Assembly (NCBI GenBank): GCA_027943335.1
Contig: BSBK01008427.1
Span: forward strand, 267,154 to 331,153
Direction of reading: 5' to 3'
From: Chamaecyparis obtusa
Lineage: Eukaryota; Streptophyta; Pinopsida; Cupressales; Cupressaceae
Length of the DNA: 64,000 bases
In this document: piece by piece, positions 24,581-36,217 of the stretch
Position numbering within the stretch: position 1 is the first letter of the stretch
Layout of the letters: every line of letters starts with the position of its first letter
The notes under the pieces: model-generated
Databases searched by the model: none
Seen by the model: only the letters and a program-made list of their open reading frames with translations
Told to the model about the DNA's origin: nothing
Program-made: the position numbers and the translations under genes

Positions 24581-26002
24581 GGCAGAGACTTGCGCTTTCA
24601 GTTTTTTGTCTGAATTTGATTATTTTAGCTTGCTGTTTTGTTTTGCTTTGTTTAGATAGGTCTAACCTGCATCTTTTAGCTTGAATCCATCAGATTAATT
24701 GCACATTTACATTTGGATTTTGATTTTGCTAACATTGTGGGTCTAACAAGTTGTGTTTGTAGGTGCTCTCCTTTGCTTGAAAATTGCTAAAAATGCATGT
24801 CAAAGAGGGCTACTAACAGTTTTTGCAGGGCTGCCCAAGCATAAAAACAAAATTTTTTTTTCATTTCTTGCTTGTTATTTATTTTCCTTTCATTTGTGGC
24901 ATTTACTAATTGTATTAGGAATCTTAATACCTTGTGAAAGAGATCTTGAGGTGGTAGGAGAAGTATGCTCTTCACCTTTAGGTGAATCAGAAAATCTTGA
25001 CCCATCTTAAGGTTTTGGAAGTAAGGGGGTAATTGATCTCTTTGCTTGGTGTGTTTGGGAGAGATTATTGAGATAGGGGAGTATGCTCTTCACCCTTGTG
25101 GTGAATCAAAAACTTTGAACCTCAAGATTTGATCCATTTTTATTTAGTTTAGGAATCCTTTAGCGGGCCTGCTCTTGAGCAATCAAGAGGAACGACTCAA
25201 GTGGGGACAACCTTGTCATCATTCTCCTTGGTGGCAAGTGATTTCAACTCACTATAATCTCAAAGCTATCAAGGACACCAAAAACCTTGATAGACATAAC
25301 ACTTGTCTTTGTTTGATGTGAGTAGCTCATGGGATTGCGACCATGAGAAAAATATTGGACAAGAATGCTTAAGGTACTCTTGAGGCCACGAGGTCCTAGT
25401 CCTTTATGAGGAGAAAGAGGGGTGTTGTGAACGGAAATCCTTATTAAGAGCCATTAGATAGAAGCCACCCTCTTTTAGCCGCTTATCTTCTTAGTGCAAG
25501 GATTGATCCAAGTGGTTTACCCGGATCACCTTAAGATACTCACCATATGTGTCCCTTTGGTTGTGTCATTTGACATTTCCATGACAAAGCTAACATCTCT
25601 TGTGGGTAACCACTTGGTGTGAGGCGAGGGGGCATCAAGTTGTGAGCTAAGTTGGTAAGTATTGAGCCTTGACTTTCTAGGATAGATTTGCTTGAAGTGT
25701 TTTCGATTGTGTGATACCAGTGCAAACGTTCTTACATACAAACAATCGGTAGTATTCATAGGGTGTTGTTTCAATTTTGATATCACAAGTGTTTATCTTG
25801 GCAAGGTTGCTTTTGCCCTTGTTTCAAGTGTTTGAGACCATGTTTTGATCCCTTGCTGTTTGCAAACCTACCGAAATTCTGCGGATACCGTGACTGAAAT
25901 CAGAAACATCAACCCTCAGACTGAAAATTTTGACCAAACAGACCCAAAAATGCAAATTCCACACAATTCTGGTCAAGAGTTAAATAATTCTGCAACAGTA
26001 TC

Positions 26003-26225
26003 ATGCCTTGTAAGGTGAAGTATCACGCGATACTTCGCGCATGCTAGAAATATCGCCCCCTTTGAAGAGAAATATCGTGCGATAGTTCGCCCCTGACGGA
26101 CTATCGCCCAACCTGCCTGGAGTATATCGCTCGCCAGTGTTAAGAAGTATCACCTGGCTTGGGGCGAAGTATCGCACGGGTATAGGTTTATCGCCCCAGT
26201 AGCCTGGAGTATATCGCCTGGTTCA
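26003..26225. repeat. TATCGCGCGATA-type cluster 2, element B leader
   Basis: About ten further copies occur, for example AAGTATCACGCGATACTT (26021-26038), AATATCGTGCGATAGTT, GACTATCGCCC, GAGTATATCGCTCG, GAAGTATCGCACGG and GAGTATATCGCCTGG. It lies about 1.4 kb after cluster 1 and about 470 bases before gag, paralleling the layout in A and C. Confidence 0.75.
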
Positions 26226-26698
26226 TTTTTGCCGTGTTTAAATTTTGGTCAGTTTCAGTTGCTGTCAATTAGGCTAGGTCTTAGAGCAGGTTTCTCACCC
26301 TGACGTTTGAGATCTATCTTGACTCCAAATTTTTGGTTCTTAGTTCTTCGGGATAGCATCATTTGATTTACAAAGTCACTTTGGAATAATTGTCAAGTTA
26401 GAAAGCCATTCTTGGTGCCAAGGTCCAGCTTTAAAATTGTTAGCTATATTCTGAGAAAATTTTAGTTCTCTTATTGTCCAAATCACTTTTATTTCAATTA
26501 TCTTTTGGCCTAGTCCAACCTCCTGATTCAAAAGTGCAAGGGTAGTCACCCTTTGATTTGAAGCACCTCTTTGACAGTGTTGGTAAAACCCTCTTTTTTT
26601 CTTTTTCATTTCTCTTTGGACAATAAAGGACTTTGATTATCCTAGTTTGGTGTTGACACTTTCAAAGGTCACCTTATCATTGAGAATATCTCTCTTTC

Positions 26699-29320
26699 AT
26701 GTCAGTTACGATAAGGTACCAAGTTAATCAAGGGAAGCGACCCCCTGTTGCTTTTAGCCAGTTACCACCTATCAAGACTCGTCGACAACCTAAAGGAAAA
26801 GGACCCCTTTTTGACCAATCTCCTAAGAGTGAATCTGAGGTTTGTTTTAATCCAGGAGCTAACCCTAGTGAAGTGAGCACCTCTTTCATACCACTTTCAT
26901 CAAGTATGGACATGAGTTACACTTTCACCTGACAACAAAGAGAAGCCATGAATCAAACTCTCGAGGATATCTTTCAACGACACAAAAGAGAGTATGGTGG
27001 TTCTTCTCATGCCAGTCCACCCGGGTCACCTCCTAACAACGTGAGGTATTTTGATGCTCATCAACGAGCCGAAAGACAGCATAAGCAAGCTCACTCAGAT
27101 TCAGGGTCACAACATGAAGACCAGAACAACGAATCTAGTGATCACCATATCAACGCAGCTAATGCAATAAGGCATTCAAGACAAACCTCCCCACTTAAAG
27201 ACACCTCTCGATATGCAAATACAAGATTGAGAAGCATTGAGAGAGAAAAGCAAGCCTACTCAGATGAACAGGCTGCTAAAAAGGAAAAATTCCAACAACT
27301 AGAGGAAGAGGAACGTGCATTGTTGGATATACAGAAAAGAGTCGCCCAAGAAGAAGAAGATAGACTTTACGCACAACAACTCCAAAGTTGATTTAACAGG
27401 AGGGGAGCCAATAGTGGGATCAACTCGCCCCCATCTACCCCTTCCCCTAGCCCTCGAAGAAGATCAAAGACACCCTCACGATCCCCAAGTCCTAGAGGAA
27501 GAAGGACTTCAAGATATGACCATCATAGGAGACAGTCGTCTCATAGACATTCAAAGCAACCCTCCCAACGAGCACATCATGGCTCACAACGTGGAGGCAG
27601 TTATGCCAAATTTGATCATATGGACTTCATGACCATGCAACAAGAACCATCCTTTCAAGCCTATGTGGAGCAATACGTGGAACAAAACAAAGACTAATTT
27701 TTGGAAAGTCTTATCAACAAAGGCGCTAAAGTTCCATATAATTTTGATGTTCACCAAAAAATCAAGAAATAGAATCCTTCAACTGATGAGGTGATCTTAC
27801 AAATGCAAAAGGATATAGACAGAATGAAGGCTCCCAAGAGCACATTTCATTTGGACTCCATATGTCCTAACCCCATTGACAAAAGTGTGGTGATGGTAGA
27901 ATTTCCTAAGAAAGTTGAATTCCCAACATACGACAAATATGATGGCACTGGTGACCCTCACGACCATGTTCGACAATTCTACATAATGAGCTTTTCCTTT
28001 CACCATGAAGACTCCTACTTGCTGAGATTATTCCCAAGGAGTTTAAAAGGTCAAGCCATGGAGTGGTTCACCAACCTTTCCCCTCCAGTAAAGACATTTA
28101 AAGAACTTGTCCAAAGATTTGTTCAACATTTCGCTTACAATTTATCTAGGTCGGTCACCATGCTTGATTTGTGTAAACTTAAACAAAATCAAGGGGAATC
28201 TTTTGTCACATTTTTACAACGATGGAGGTGATTGTGTTCAAAATAACCAAGGACAATCCCTGAAGAAAAGAGAATTGATATCATTGTGAACAATCTAATA
28301 CCAGAACTCAAATATGAAGTCAAGAAAATCCCATTTAATTCCTTTGATACTATGGTCGAGGTGGCATGTCGCATTGAGGATGTCCTAAAAGAACAAGGAA
28401 TTTTGGCTAAACCAACAAATAACAACAATAGCCAAAATAACAATACTAATGGTAACAAGGACAAAAAGAACTCCTATTGGAACAAAAATAAGCAAGTGGT
28501 CAATGACGGAGTTGTTGATTCATCTCAGGTCAAAAATGAAGGAGTTCTTAATCTCTCTCATGCAGTTCAAGCTATGAAGTTGCAAACATCGTCAACGCAA
28601 CAAGACAAACCTAAGTATCAAAAGAGATCTAAAACGGAGAAAAGACAATTTACTAAATTGGGAGAATCCTATGCAGATGTTTTTAAGACACTAGTTGCTC
28701 ATAATTTGGCGCACCCACAGGATCCTACAAAACATCGAATACCGGATCCTTTACCTCATTGGTGGGATGCTAAGGCTTTTTGCATTTTTCATAATGGGAT
28801 TGGACACGACATAGAAAATTGTTTTAAACTCAAGCATCTTGTCCAAGACCTTATTGAGAAAGGACAATTACAAGTGGATGGGTTAACTACTAATGCAGAC
28901 CATAAAGCCTTTAAAGAGCCCTTGCCTAAATATGAAAAAGGAGAGAATTCTAGCAGTAAGAATGGCAAGGCGGCTATTAACTATACATACACACATGCTG
29001 ATAATGTGATTAACATGCTTGAAGTGGCTGACGATAATATCAACATGGTGAGAAAGAAAGATCCTTATGGACATAATGTGGACTCAATTCCTATGACTAA
29101 TGAAAGACCCGCTATGGTGATAAGAGGTCCTCACTCACAAGGAATGCCCCAGTCCCTCAATGCTGTCACTAGGGCTCAGGCCCAAGCACCCATTATCATC
29201 AAAGGTCCTAGCACTAGCAAGTCTAAACAGCCCATGTCCAAAGGTGCTCCTCCCAAATCTGTCGTTGGTCCTGATTCCAATTATAATCTTATTGACCAGC
29301 TACAACGTACACCCGCTTAG
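26699..29320 (+). pseudogene. Tat gag with RS-rich N-terminal region, element B
   Basis: It begins MSVTIRYQVNQGKRPP. A long N-terminal part follows: a Q/E/K-rich helix (27230-27385), then an arginine-serine region with SPSPRRRSKTPSRSPSPRGR (about 27440-27510) and HHRRQSSHRHSKQ. The capsid is at about 27890-28390 (TYDKYDGTGDPHDHVRQFY, LLRLFPRSLKGQAMEWF, VTMLDLCKLKQNQGESF). The variant zinc knuckle CIFHNGIGHDIENC lies at 28779-28820, with spacing C-x2-H-x4-H-x4-C. Stops lie at 26930, 27389, about 27695, 27770, 28229, 28243 and 29318. No frameshift is seen. Confidence 0.85.
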
Positions 29321-29950
29321 ATATCCATTTTTGAGCTTTTAGAATTATCTCCTAAGCACAAGCACGTCCTCGAGGATGCTTTGTGAGCAGCCAATGTCCC
29401 TAATAACTTAGATATCGACCAATTCCAAAACATGGTCAACCATTTGGCTAGCCCTCATTTCCTCACCTTCTCAGAAGAAGATGACAAATCCATTAGTCAC
29501 CCACATAATTTGGCCTTACACATCGAGGTCATGATTCATAAAACCCGTGTTAGGCGTGTACTGATAGATGGGGGTGTGGGGCTCAATATTTGTACCCTGA
29601 GTTTGCTGCTAACTCTAGGGTATTTCGAGAACGTTATTGACACAAAGAAAAGAATCACAATCAAAGCATATGACGAAGCAGAAAGAAGTTCTAAGGGATT
29701 GGCTATTTTGCCTATTCGCATTGGTCCTGTAGAAAAAGATACATTATTCCAAATTGTTGATGTTGGACCTCTAGCCTACAACATTTTGCTAGGTAGGCCA
29801 TGGATTCATGAAATGCAGGCAGTCCCATCGACATATCACCAGTGTGTTAAGTTTCCCCATAACGGTGTAGAAATTTGCATCCCTGGAGACAGTGCTCTAT
29901 CAGTTAATAACATTTTTGCGGGATTACATGTACCTTTGAATAGAGAAGTT
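29321..29950 (+). pseudogene. Tat aspartic protease, element B
   Basis: After one TGA at about 29384 the frame is open. The active site reads RRVLIDGGVGLNIC (about 29550-29591), where the residue after DGG is V rather than S or T. The conserved second block [15 protein letters not shown] is at 29770-29814. Homologous and collinear with A and C. Confidence 0.85.
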
Positions 29951-31456
29951 GATAGTCCTAGTAGTTCACTTGAACAATGCAAACATAAATTCAAGACCAT
30001 GGACCTTGGGATGGGAGATTATAAGATTGATTCTTTTACAAAAATGCCAATCTCTCCTAGGTCTTATGGGAGACCCTCCCCAAATGTAAAGCCCTCTTCA
30101 TCAGCAATGACGTTATTTGGGAAATTTGTTGAGTCTTCGGTCCCCATCCAAGAAGAGAAAGAGGAAGTTGCTGTAAGGGACTGGATATATTGCGAGGAGA
30201 AATACAAACATAATGAGAATTTTGCTCCTTCACCTGAAACTTATGGGAAAGGGTATACACTGGTTAAAAATATGGGATATCCAGGATTTGGTCCCCTTAG
30301 TCATAGGCTGGACGCTAAAGTTGAGCCTCTTGATCATGCTCTTTTTGGACGAAAGAGTAAGTCCACGGTCGGCTTAGGTTTTGAGAATAAGAAGAAGAAA
30401 GGTATCCCTGTCCCAGCTACGACGGACAGTGACAGTGATGCAGATTATACGCCTGATCTTTCCAACCAACAAGATGTGTCTGATGATTGGGTGCCCTCAA
30501 CGAATCTCCTTTGGGGAGCTTCCATAGATTTCATGCTTAATAGTCCTACTATCCCAGCTGCGATGGATAGTGATTGTGTGACTTCTAGATCGACAAAGGA
30601 AAATGTTACTGTCCTAGCTGCGACGGATAGTACCAGCACTAGCACTAGAGAGGGGGAAACCCTTCCTAACCTTGAGGCTTCTACATCACGAGGCCTAAAT
30701 GATAACTCAGAGACAGACTCCCATGAATATGAATGGGATTCGCTTTCAGACACAACAATTGATCTAGACGTGGATATTATCCATGCCTATAGTACCCAAC
30801 CCGATGCGACTAACGATCCTAGTGTCAGACTAGAGGATTGCCCTCCTCAAATCACTTTAGTAGACAACACTTCGTTTGATAGGATGAGCCCCAATTTAGG
30901 TATCTTAGGAGATGACTTGATGAACTCCGATTATATGGTCACCAGAGATGACATCTTTCACATAAACAACATTGAACCAGTCATTGACCTACCCCTTGTT
31001 CACTTTGACCTAATTGACTGGTCTCAGTGCCATCAAGAGCCTACATTCCTCACCTTTCAGAATGATTACGAAATTGCCTGCTATCTGAATGCTCTTGAAC
31101 CCGTGGCTTCTTCCACTAGTGAACCAACAACCAACATGACAGAGCCTGATATTAAGTACCTCAGTCTCAAAATAAAAGAAAAAAAGAAAAATAGGTCTGA
31201 TGGCGAAAACCACTTTGTGGCGGTGTCAGAACCAAAAATAGTAAAAAGAAATGACGCATCCAAGGGTGAAAACCTCTTTGAGGCACCTAAGGATGGGGTA
31301 CTTAATAAGCTGCCGAGTTATTTCCAGGATAGATCATCAGTATTGATTGAGCCAACAAAGCCAATCAATTTAAACACAGAAGAAAATCCTCAGATAGTCC
31401 ATCTTGCTCAGTCTTTATCAGATGAAGAGACCAAGGCATATGTACAGTTTTTATAG
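29951..31456 (+). pseudogene. G-patch segment and acidic linker, element B
   Basis: The open frame from the protease continues. A G-patch-like segment (YTLVKNMGYPGFGPLSHR, then KSTVGLGFENKKKK) lies at about 30254-30399. An acidic linker of about 340 residues has repeated PATTDSDSD, PAAMDSDCV and LAATDSTSTS units, the peptide QNDYEIACYLNALEP shared with A and C, and GENHFVAVSEP and KGENLFEAPKDG. The DNA for the last two peptides carries the hairpin motif seen in the 3' UTR (31203-31225 and 31265-31287). TAG at 31454 ends the open frame just before RT. Confidence 0.7.
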
Positions 31457-32790
31457 ATAAAGAAAATTAATTTTGCATGGACCTACTCAGACATGCCAGG
31501 GCTTGACATGAATCTCATAATGCATCACTTATCTATAGCTCCAGGAGTCAAGCCAGTAAAACAGAGATTAAGAAAAATGCATCCACATATAGCTCTACTT
31601 ATCAAAGGAGAATTAGAAAAACTTTTGAGAGCTGGATTTATTAGAGCCATCGATTATGCAGAATGGATCTCAAACATAGTATCGGTCTCCAAACATGATG
31701 GGTCCATTCGTGTCTGCACAGATTTTAGAGATCTAAACAAAGCCTGCCCAAAGGATGATTTTCCACTTCCAAACATTGACATGATAGTGGACATGACGGC
31801 GGGCTATGACATATATTCCCTAATGGATGGTTTCTCGGGGTATAATCAAATCAAAATAGCTCCTGAAGACCAAGAGAAAATAGCATTCACATGTGCATGG
31901 GGAACCTACTGCTGGAACGTCATGACGACTATCTTTCATGATATGATGCACAAAAATATGGAAGATTATGTGGATGATACCCTGGCAAAATCAAGAAAAA
32001 GGGACACACACCTCAATGATCTGGAAGTAATTCTAGATCGTATGGAACAATTTCAACTCAGATTGAATCCAAAGAAGTGCGCATTTGGCGTCACCTCAGG
32101 CAAACTTTTAGGATTCATAATATCAGCAAAAGGTATCAAGGTTGACCCCGAAAAGGTCCAAGCAATCCTAGATATGCCACCTCCTCGAAATATCAGCCAA
32201 ATGAGAAGTCTTCAGGGACGTCTTCAATCTATTAGGAAGTTTATTTCTCAGCTTGCAGATAGAGCGCAACCCTTCAACAAGACATTGCATAAGGGTGCTT
32301 CTTGTGTTTGGAATGAGGATTGTCAAAAAAGCCTAGATCAGATCAAACAATACTTGGCTAATCCTCCGATCTTAATGCCTCCTATTCCAGGGAACCCATT
32401 GATCTTATATATTTCAGCTACAGACACTTCTCTAGGGGCATTATTGGCTCAAACAGATGATACTGGGAAAGAATGGGCCATCTACTATATCAGCCGTACT
32501 CTAGTCTCTTATGAGATTAATTACAATAATATTGAGAAGTCTTGTCTCGCGGTGGTGTTTGCTTCTCAAAAGTTGTGCCACTACATGCTTGCTCATACCA
32601 TACACTTGGTTGCCAAAATTGATCCCCTTAAATACTTGCTTGGTAAGGCTGCCCTGACGGGTAGACTTGCTAAATGGATGATGGTCCTCACTGAATTTGA
32701 CATAGAGTACGTTGAAAGGAAGGCAATAAAAGGGCAAGCTATTGCTGACCAATTAGTTGATTTTCCAATCCAAGATAGTATGCCAGTCCA
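31457..32790 (+). pseudogene. Reverse transcriptase and first RNase H, element B (motif deleted)
   Basis: RT blocks are RLRKMHPHIALLIKGELEKL, DYAEWISNIVSVSKHDGS, VCTDFRDLNKACPKDDFPLP, YSLMDGFSGYNQIKIA, CAWGTYCWNV and YVDD (31967-31978). Compared with C, fifteen residues (PFGLKNAGATYQRAM) are missing between CWNVM and TTIFHDMM, an in-frame 45-base loss near 31924 with ATG at both break points. This block contacts template and incoming nucleotide in all such RTs, so the enzyme should be dead. RNase H follows (DTSLGALLAQ, AIYYISRTLV, IEKSCLAVVFASQKL). Confidence 0.9.
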
Positions 32791-33240
32791 AGTGGAATTC
32801 CCAGATGAACACATCTTATATACCACTACTCGCACTTGGACAATGTTCTTTGATGGCTCCCGCATGCAAAATGGATCAGGTGCTGGAGTGTTATTTGTTT
32901 CTCCACATGGGTACAACATTTCGAAGTCTTACAAATTATTATTCCCATGTACCAATAATATTGCAGAATATGAAGCCTTAACTAATGGCTTGAGAATGGC
33001 TATAGAATGGAATATCACAGAATTACATGTCTTTGGGGATTCTCAGTTAATCATCAACCAAGTCAATGAAGAGTATCAAACCAAGGATGACAAATTGATA
33101 CCCTATAAAAAGATGGTTGATTCTTTGAGATGCTATTTCACCTTTGTGACGTTCCAACAAATCCCTAGGATAGAGAACAAAGCTGCAGACGCCATGGCTA
33201 CATTAGCTTCACTTCTTCAGTTGGAGGCACATGAATCCAG
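32791..33240 (+). pseudogene. Second (archaeal-type) RNase H, element B
   Basis: WTMFFDGSRMQNGSGAGVLF, NNIAEYEALTNGLRMAIEW, LHVFGDSQLIINQVN and RIENKAADAMATL keep all four acidic catalytic residues (D, E, D, D). It is in frame with RT and integrase. This is the best-preserved copy of the domain in the window and fixes B as a Tat element. Confidence 0.88.
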
Positions 33241-34588
33241 ATTTGAATTCCTGGTGGAAGAGCTACACCATCCCATCTTTGACTCATCTGAAAGCCGTGT
33301 CATTTGTACCATTATCACACATGAGTCTTCTCGATATGGTGCAATCTATTCATATCTTCGTGATGGCATCATCCCTGACACATTCACCCCCTCCAAACGC
33401 TGAAACCTCATCCGTAATGCCTCTCGCCACACCCTCATCTCTGGTGACTTATATAGGAGGGGTTTAGATGGGACGCTCCTTAGGTGCTTGGAAAAGGAGG
33501 AATCCAACCAAGCGTTAGCTGACATCCACGAGGGCATTTGTGGTGGACATTCTAATGGTCTTGCCATGGCCTGAAGGTTGCTTAGGGCGGGATATTATTG
33601 GCCCACAATGCAGATGGACGCAGTCACCTTTGCTAAGTCATGTGAAAAATGTCAGAAACACGGCAACCTGATTCATGCTCCGGGTAGGGAGCTGATTCCT
33701 TCTGTTTCTCATTGGCCATTTCAGCGCTGGCCCTTTGATCTGGTTGGGCAGATTCATCCCAACTCATCAGGTGGACACAAGTTCATTATTACTGCCACTG
33801 ACTACTTCACAAAATGGGTGGAGGCTATACCACTTTCTGTTGCTTCAGGAAGGACCATTTCTTTGTTCATCTTGAATCATATCATTTGCCGATTTGGAGT
33901 GCCTTCTGAGATCATTACTGACAATGGAGGTCAATTTAAGAATAAGGACCTAAAGCACCTATGCAAAAAGTTTAAAATCAAGCAACATTGGTCCTCTATC
34001 TACTTTCCACAGGGAAACAGACAGGCAGAAGCTTCTAACAAAACCATTCTTAAGATTCTTCATAGAACAGTACACAAGAATGGTAGGGATTGGCACTTCC
34101 AAATCAATCCAGCACTATGGGCTTACCGAACAAGCATTCGCACACCTATAGGAGCCACTCCTTTCTCTCTCACCTATGGCGCTGAAGCAATATTGCCTTT
34201 AGAAGTCGAGATACCATCCCTTAGAGTCTCACTCAAAGGTTTGATTACAGATGAGGATTACCGCGCCATGAGGTTGCAAGAACTAGAACTTCTAGATGAG
34301 AAGCGTAAGGCTTCCTTTGATCATATGAGAGTGTATCAGAAGCGTATGTCCAAGACATTCAACAAGAAGGTTCGCCCTAGAGAATTTCAAATAGGTGATC
34401 TTGTTTTACGAGAAAACCCTAAGAACCAACAAAACAGAGAGCAAAAGGGCAAGTTTGAACCTAACTGGCTTGGACCATATGTCATCACAGCTGCTTTTGG
34501 TACTGGTGCGTATTTACTGTCAGATCCTGATGGAGAACAGCTCCCTGATCCCATCAACATTGTGCACCTTAGGAAGTTCTATCCTTGA
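33241..34588 (+). pseudogene. Integrase, element B
   Basis: Two TGA codons (33401, 33572) break the N-terminal part. From 33578 the frame is open to TGA 34586-34588. The zinc region keeps both cysteines (CEKCQKHGN). The catalytic core has FDLVGQIH, IITDNGGQFKNKDL and YFPQGNRQAEASNK, where R replaces the usual G before QAEA. The C-terminal region has RPREFQIGDLVLREN and KFEPNWLGPYVI, the GPY motif, and ends LRKFYP. Confidence 0.9.
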
Positions 34589-36217
34589 TGCCCGTTCTGT
34601 CTGGGGGCATCCTTTGTATATATCTTATTGATCCTGAAAAAAAACTCCAAAAAATTTGATATATGATGCTGAAAAAATCCTAAAAAGCATAAAAAGTCCT
34701 GAAAAAAATATAAAAAAATCAAAATATTCAAAAAAAAAAAGAAAAAAGAAAAAGTGCCTTGGTGAAAACCTAGCAATAGGCGCCTTGGTAGCAAAAATCC
34801 AAAAAAAAATGAAAATGATAAAAAAGAATCCAAGTGGTGAAAACCTGGAAACAGGCGCTACTTGAGGCCTTTGCACCCCTATTTGTTAGCATGCGTCCTC
34901 GACACTTAACCACTTTCCATCATGCCTTCACCTTATTTGACATGGTCTGGAATTGGTCTTTCTCTTTGTCTAGGGGGCATAACTGTTAGCATTGGTCCTT
35001 TAGGTGCGTTTGTCTCTTGGGGCACTTCACAATAGGTGTTTTTTAACACCACCCCAAACAGTGTTTTTCAACACTACCCTTGCGTCGAGTGTTTCTTAAC
35101 ACTTATCAGATGTCTTACCCAATAGTCTAAAGTATGATGTGATATTTCTCATTAGCAGATATGATACTCAGAGTTTGACTCTATGACCAACACACACGCA
35201 CTTAAACAATCAACTCGCTGGCAATATGATGACTTTATTTTTCTTTGTGTGCTGTCTATGAGGATTTCTTTGATGAGTGGTCTCTCCTTGAGAAGTTTTC
35301 AATGATGCATAGCTAGAAGACTGAGGGTATGAGAACATGTTTTCTTTCTTTATGTACTTGTGGGTATATTTTGTCGGTCCTAACTGTCATGAGCATTTAT
35401 GTTGGTCCTACTTGACCCTATGGATTGACAAAGTATTATCCTTGACTGTTTTGCGAGTGCATGCTTTTAGCTATCCTGACTTTCATGTGTCTTGATACAA
35501 GCATAATCTCGCCATATCAAAACTTAGGTGATCTCACTGCATTAGTCATCTTGACCTCCATGTCTTTGATGCCTAGGTGAGATTCTCACATTTCTATGTG
35601 ATAAAGATCATATTCATATCCACATAGTTATGCTAGTGTGCATTGTATGATCTTACGACGCTACCAATAACGCTCGATGATGATAATTAGATGTCTATAA
35701 GCGTTGTGACCTTGCAAGTCAATCACGTTCATAGTAGCTTGCATTTTTAGGTTCATGATCGTCTAGTCTTGCATTTCTTGCACTTGGAGAGAGCTCTCCT
35801 TTTCATCTTACGTGGACCTGTCAGTCGACTGCGCTCACCTTTTCTTCTTCTCGATCATGTCTTTCACTCCTTGTTCTTTTCATCTCGAACCTGTTTCTGT
35901 TCATCACAAGGGGTTAATCACATCATCATATCTATATCAAAAACTGTCATTTTCAAGAAACATAAGTCTATATCATACATATGAGAATTAAACATACATC
36001 TATGAGAGAGAACATACATAAGCACATACATAAGCATTTTTGAGCAAAATGACAAGACAATATACATAAACTGATACATCCATCACAAGTGAGACAAATA
36101 CACATGATATATCGAACATCTAGTAATCTCATAAATCAATATAAAATGTCATGATATCCAATATGAGATCCCAAAATTTGGATCAACAGTCTCAAAATAT
36201 GTCCAAACATCTAAGAC
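34589..36217 (+). other. 3' UTR of element B, between pol and the PMD gene
   Basis: A-rich tracts surround two hairpin repeats (34761-34784 with inner stem CCTA/TAGG and loop GCAA; 34836-34859 with CCTG/CAGG and loop GAAA). Three different tandem hairpins lie at 35035-35103. The remaining sequence to 36217 has no recognisable coding content on either strand. Confidence 0.65.
35035..35103. repeat. Three tandem 16-nt hairpins
   Basis: The stems and loops are GGTGTT-TTTT-AACACC (35035-35050), AGTGTT-TTTC-AACACT (35060-35075) and AGTGTT-TCTT-AACACT (35088-35103). Each has six perfect pairs and a four-base pyrimidine loop. The first differs from the others by a paired change (GG/CC versus AG/CT). 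Confidence 0.7.

Larger units (their letters stand above)
24261..26698 (+). other. Untranslated leader of element B
   Basis: The 2.4 kb between the PBS and gag holds two motif clusters (24355-24580 and 26003-26225) and no convincing gene. At 24670-24765 a stretch including TTTTGATTTTGCTAAC resembles the end of the A and C LTRs, although here it lies outside the LTR. Confidence 0.65.

Noticed and set aside
24753..25010. Small leader open frame of 85 codons in element B
   Set aside because: No similarity to any domain, no counterpart in A or C, and typical of chance frames in the leader.
24355..26225. CRISPR-like array of short palindromic repeats
   Set aside because: Repeats are degenerate, irregularly spaced, on both strands, and sit in a eukaryotic retrotransposon leader. 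There are no uniform spacers and no cas genes.
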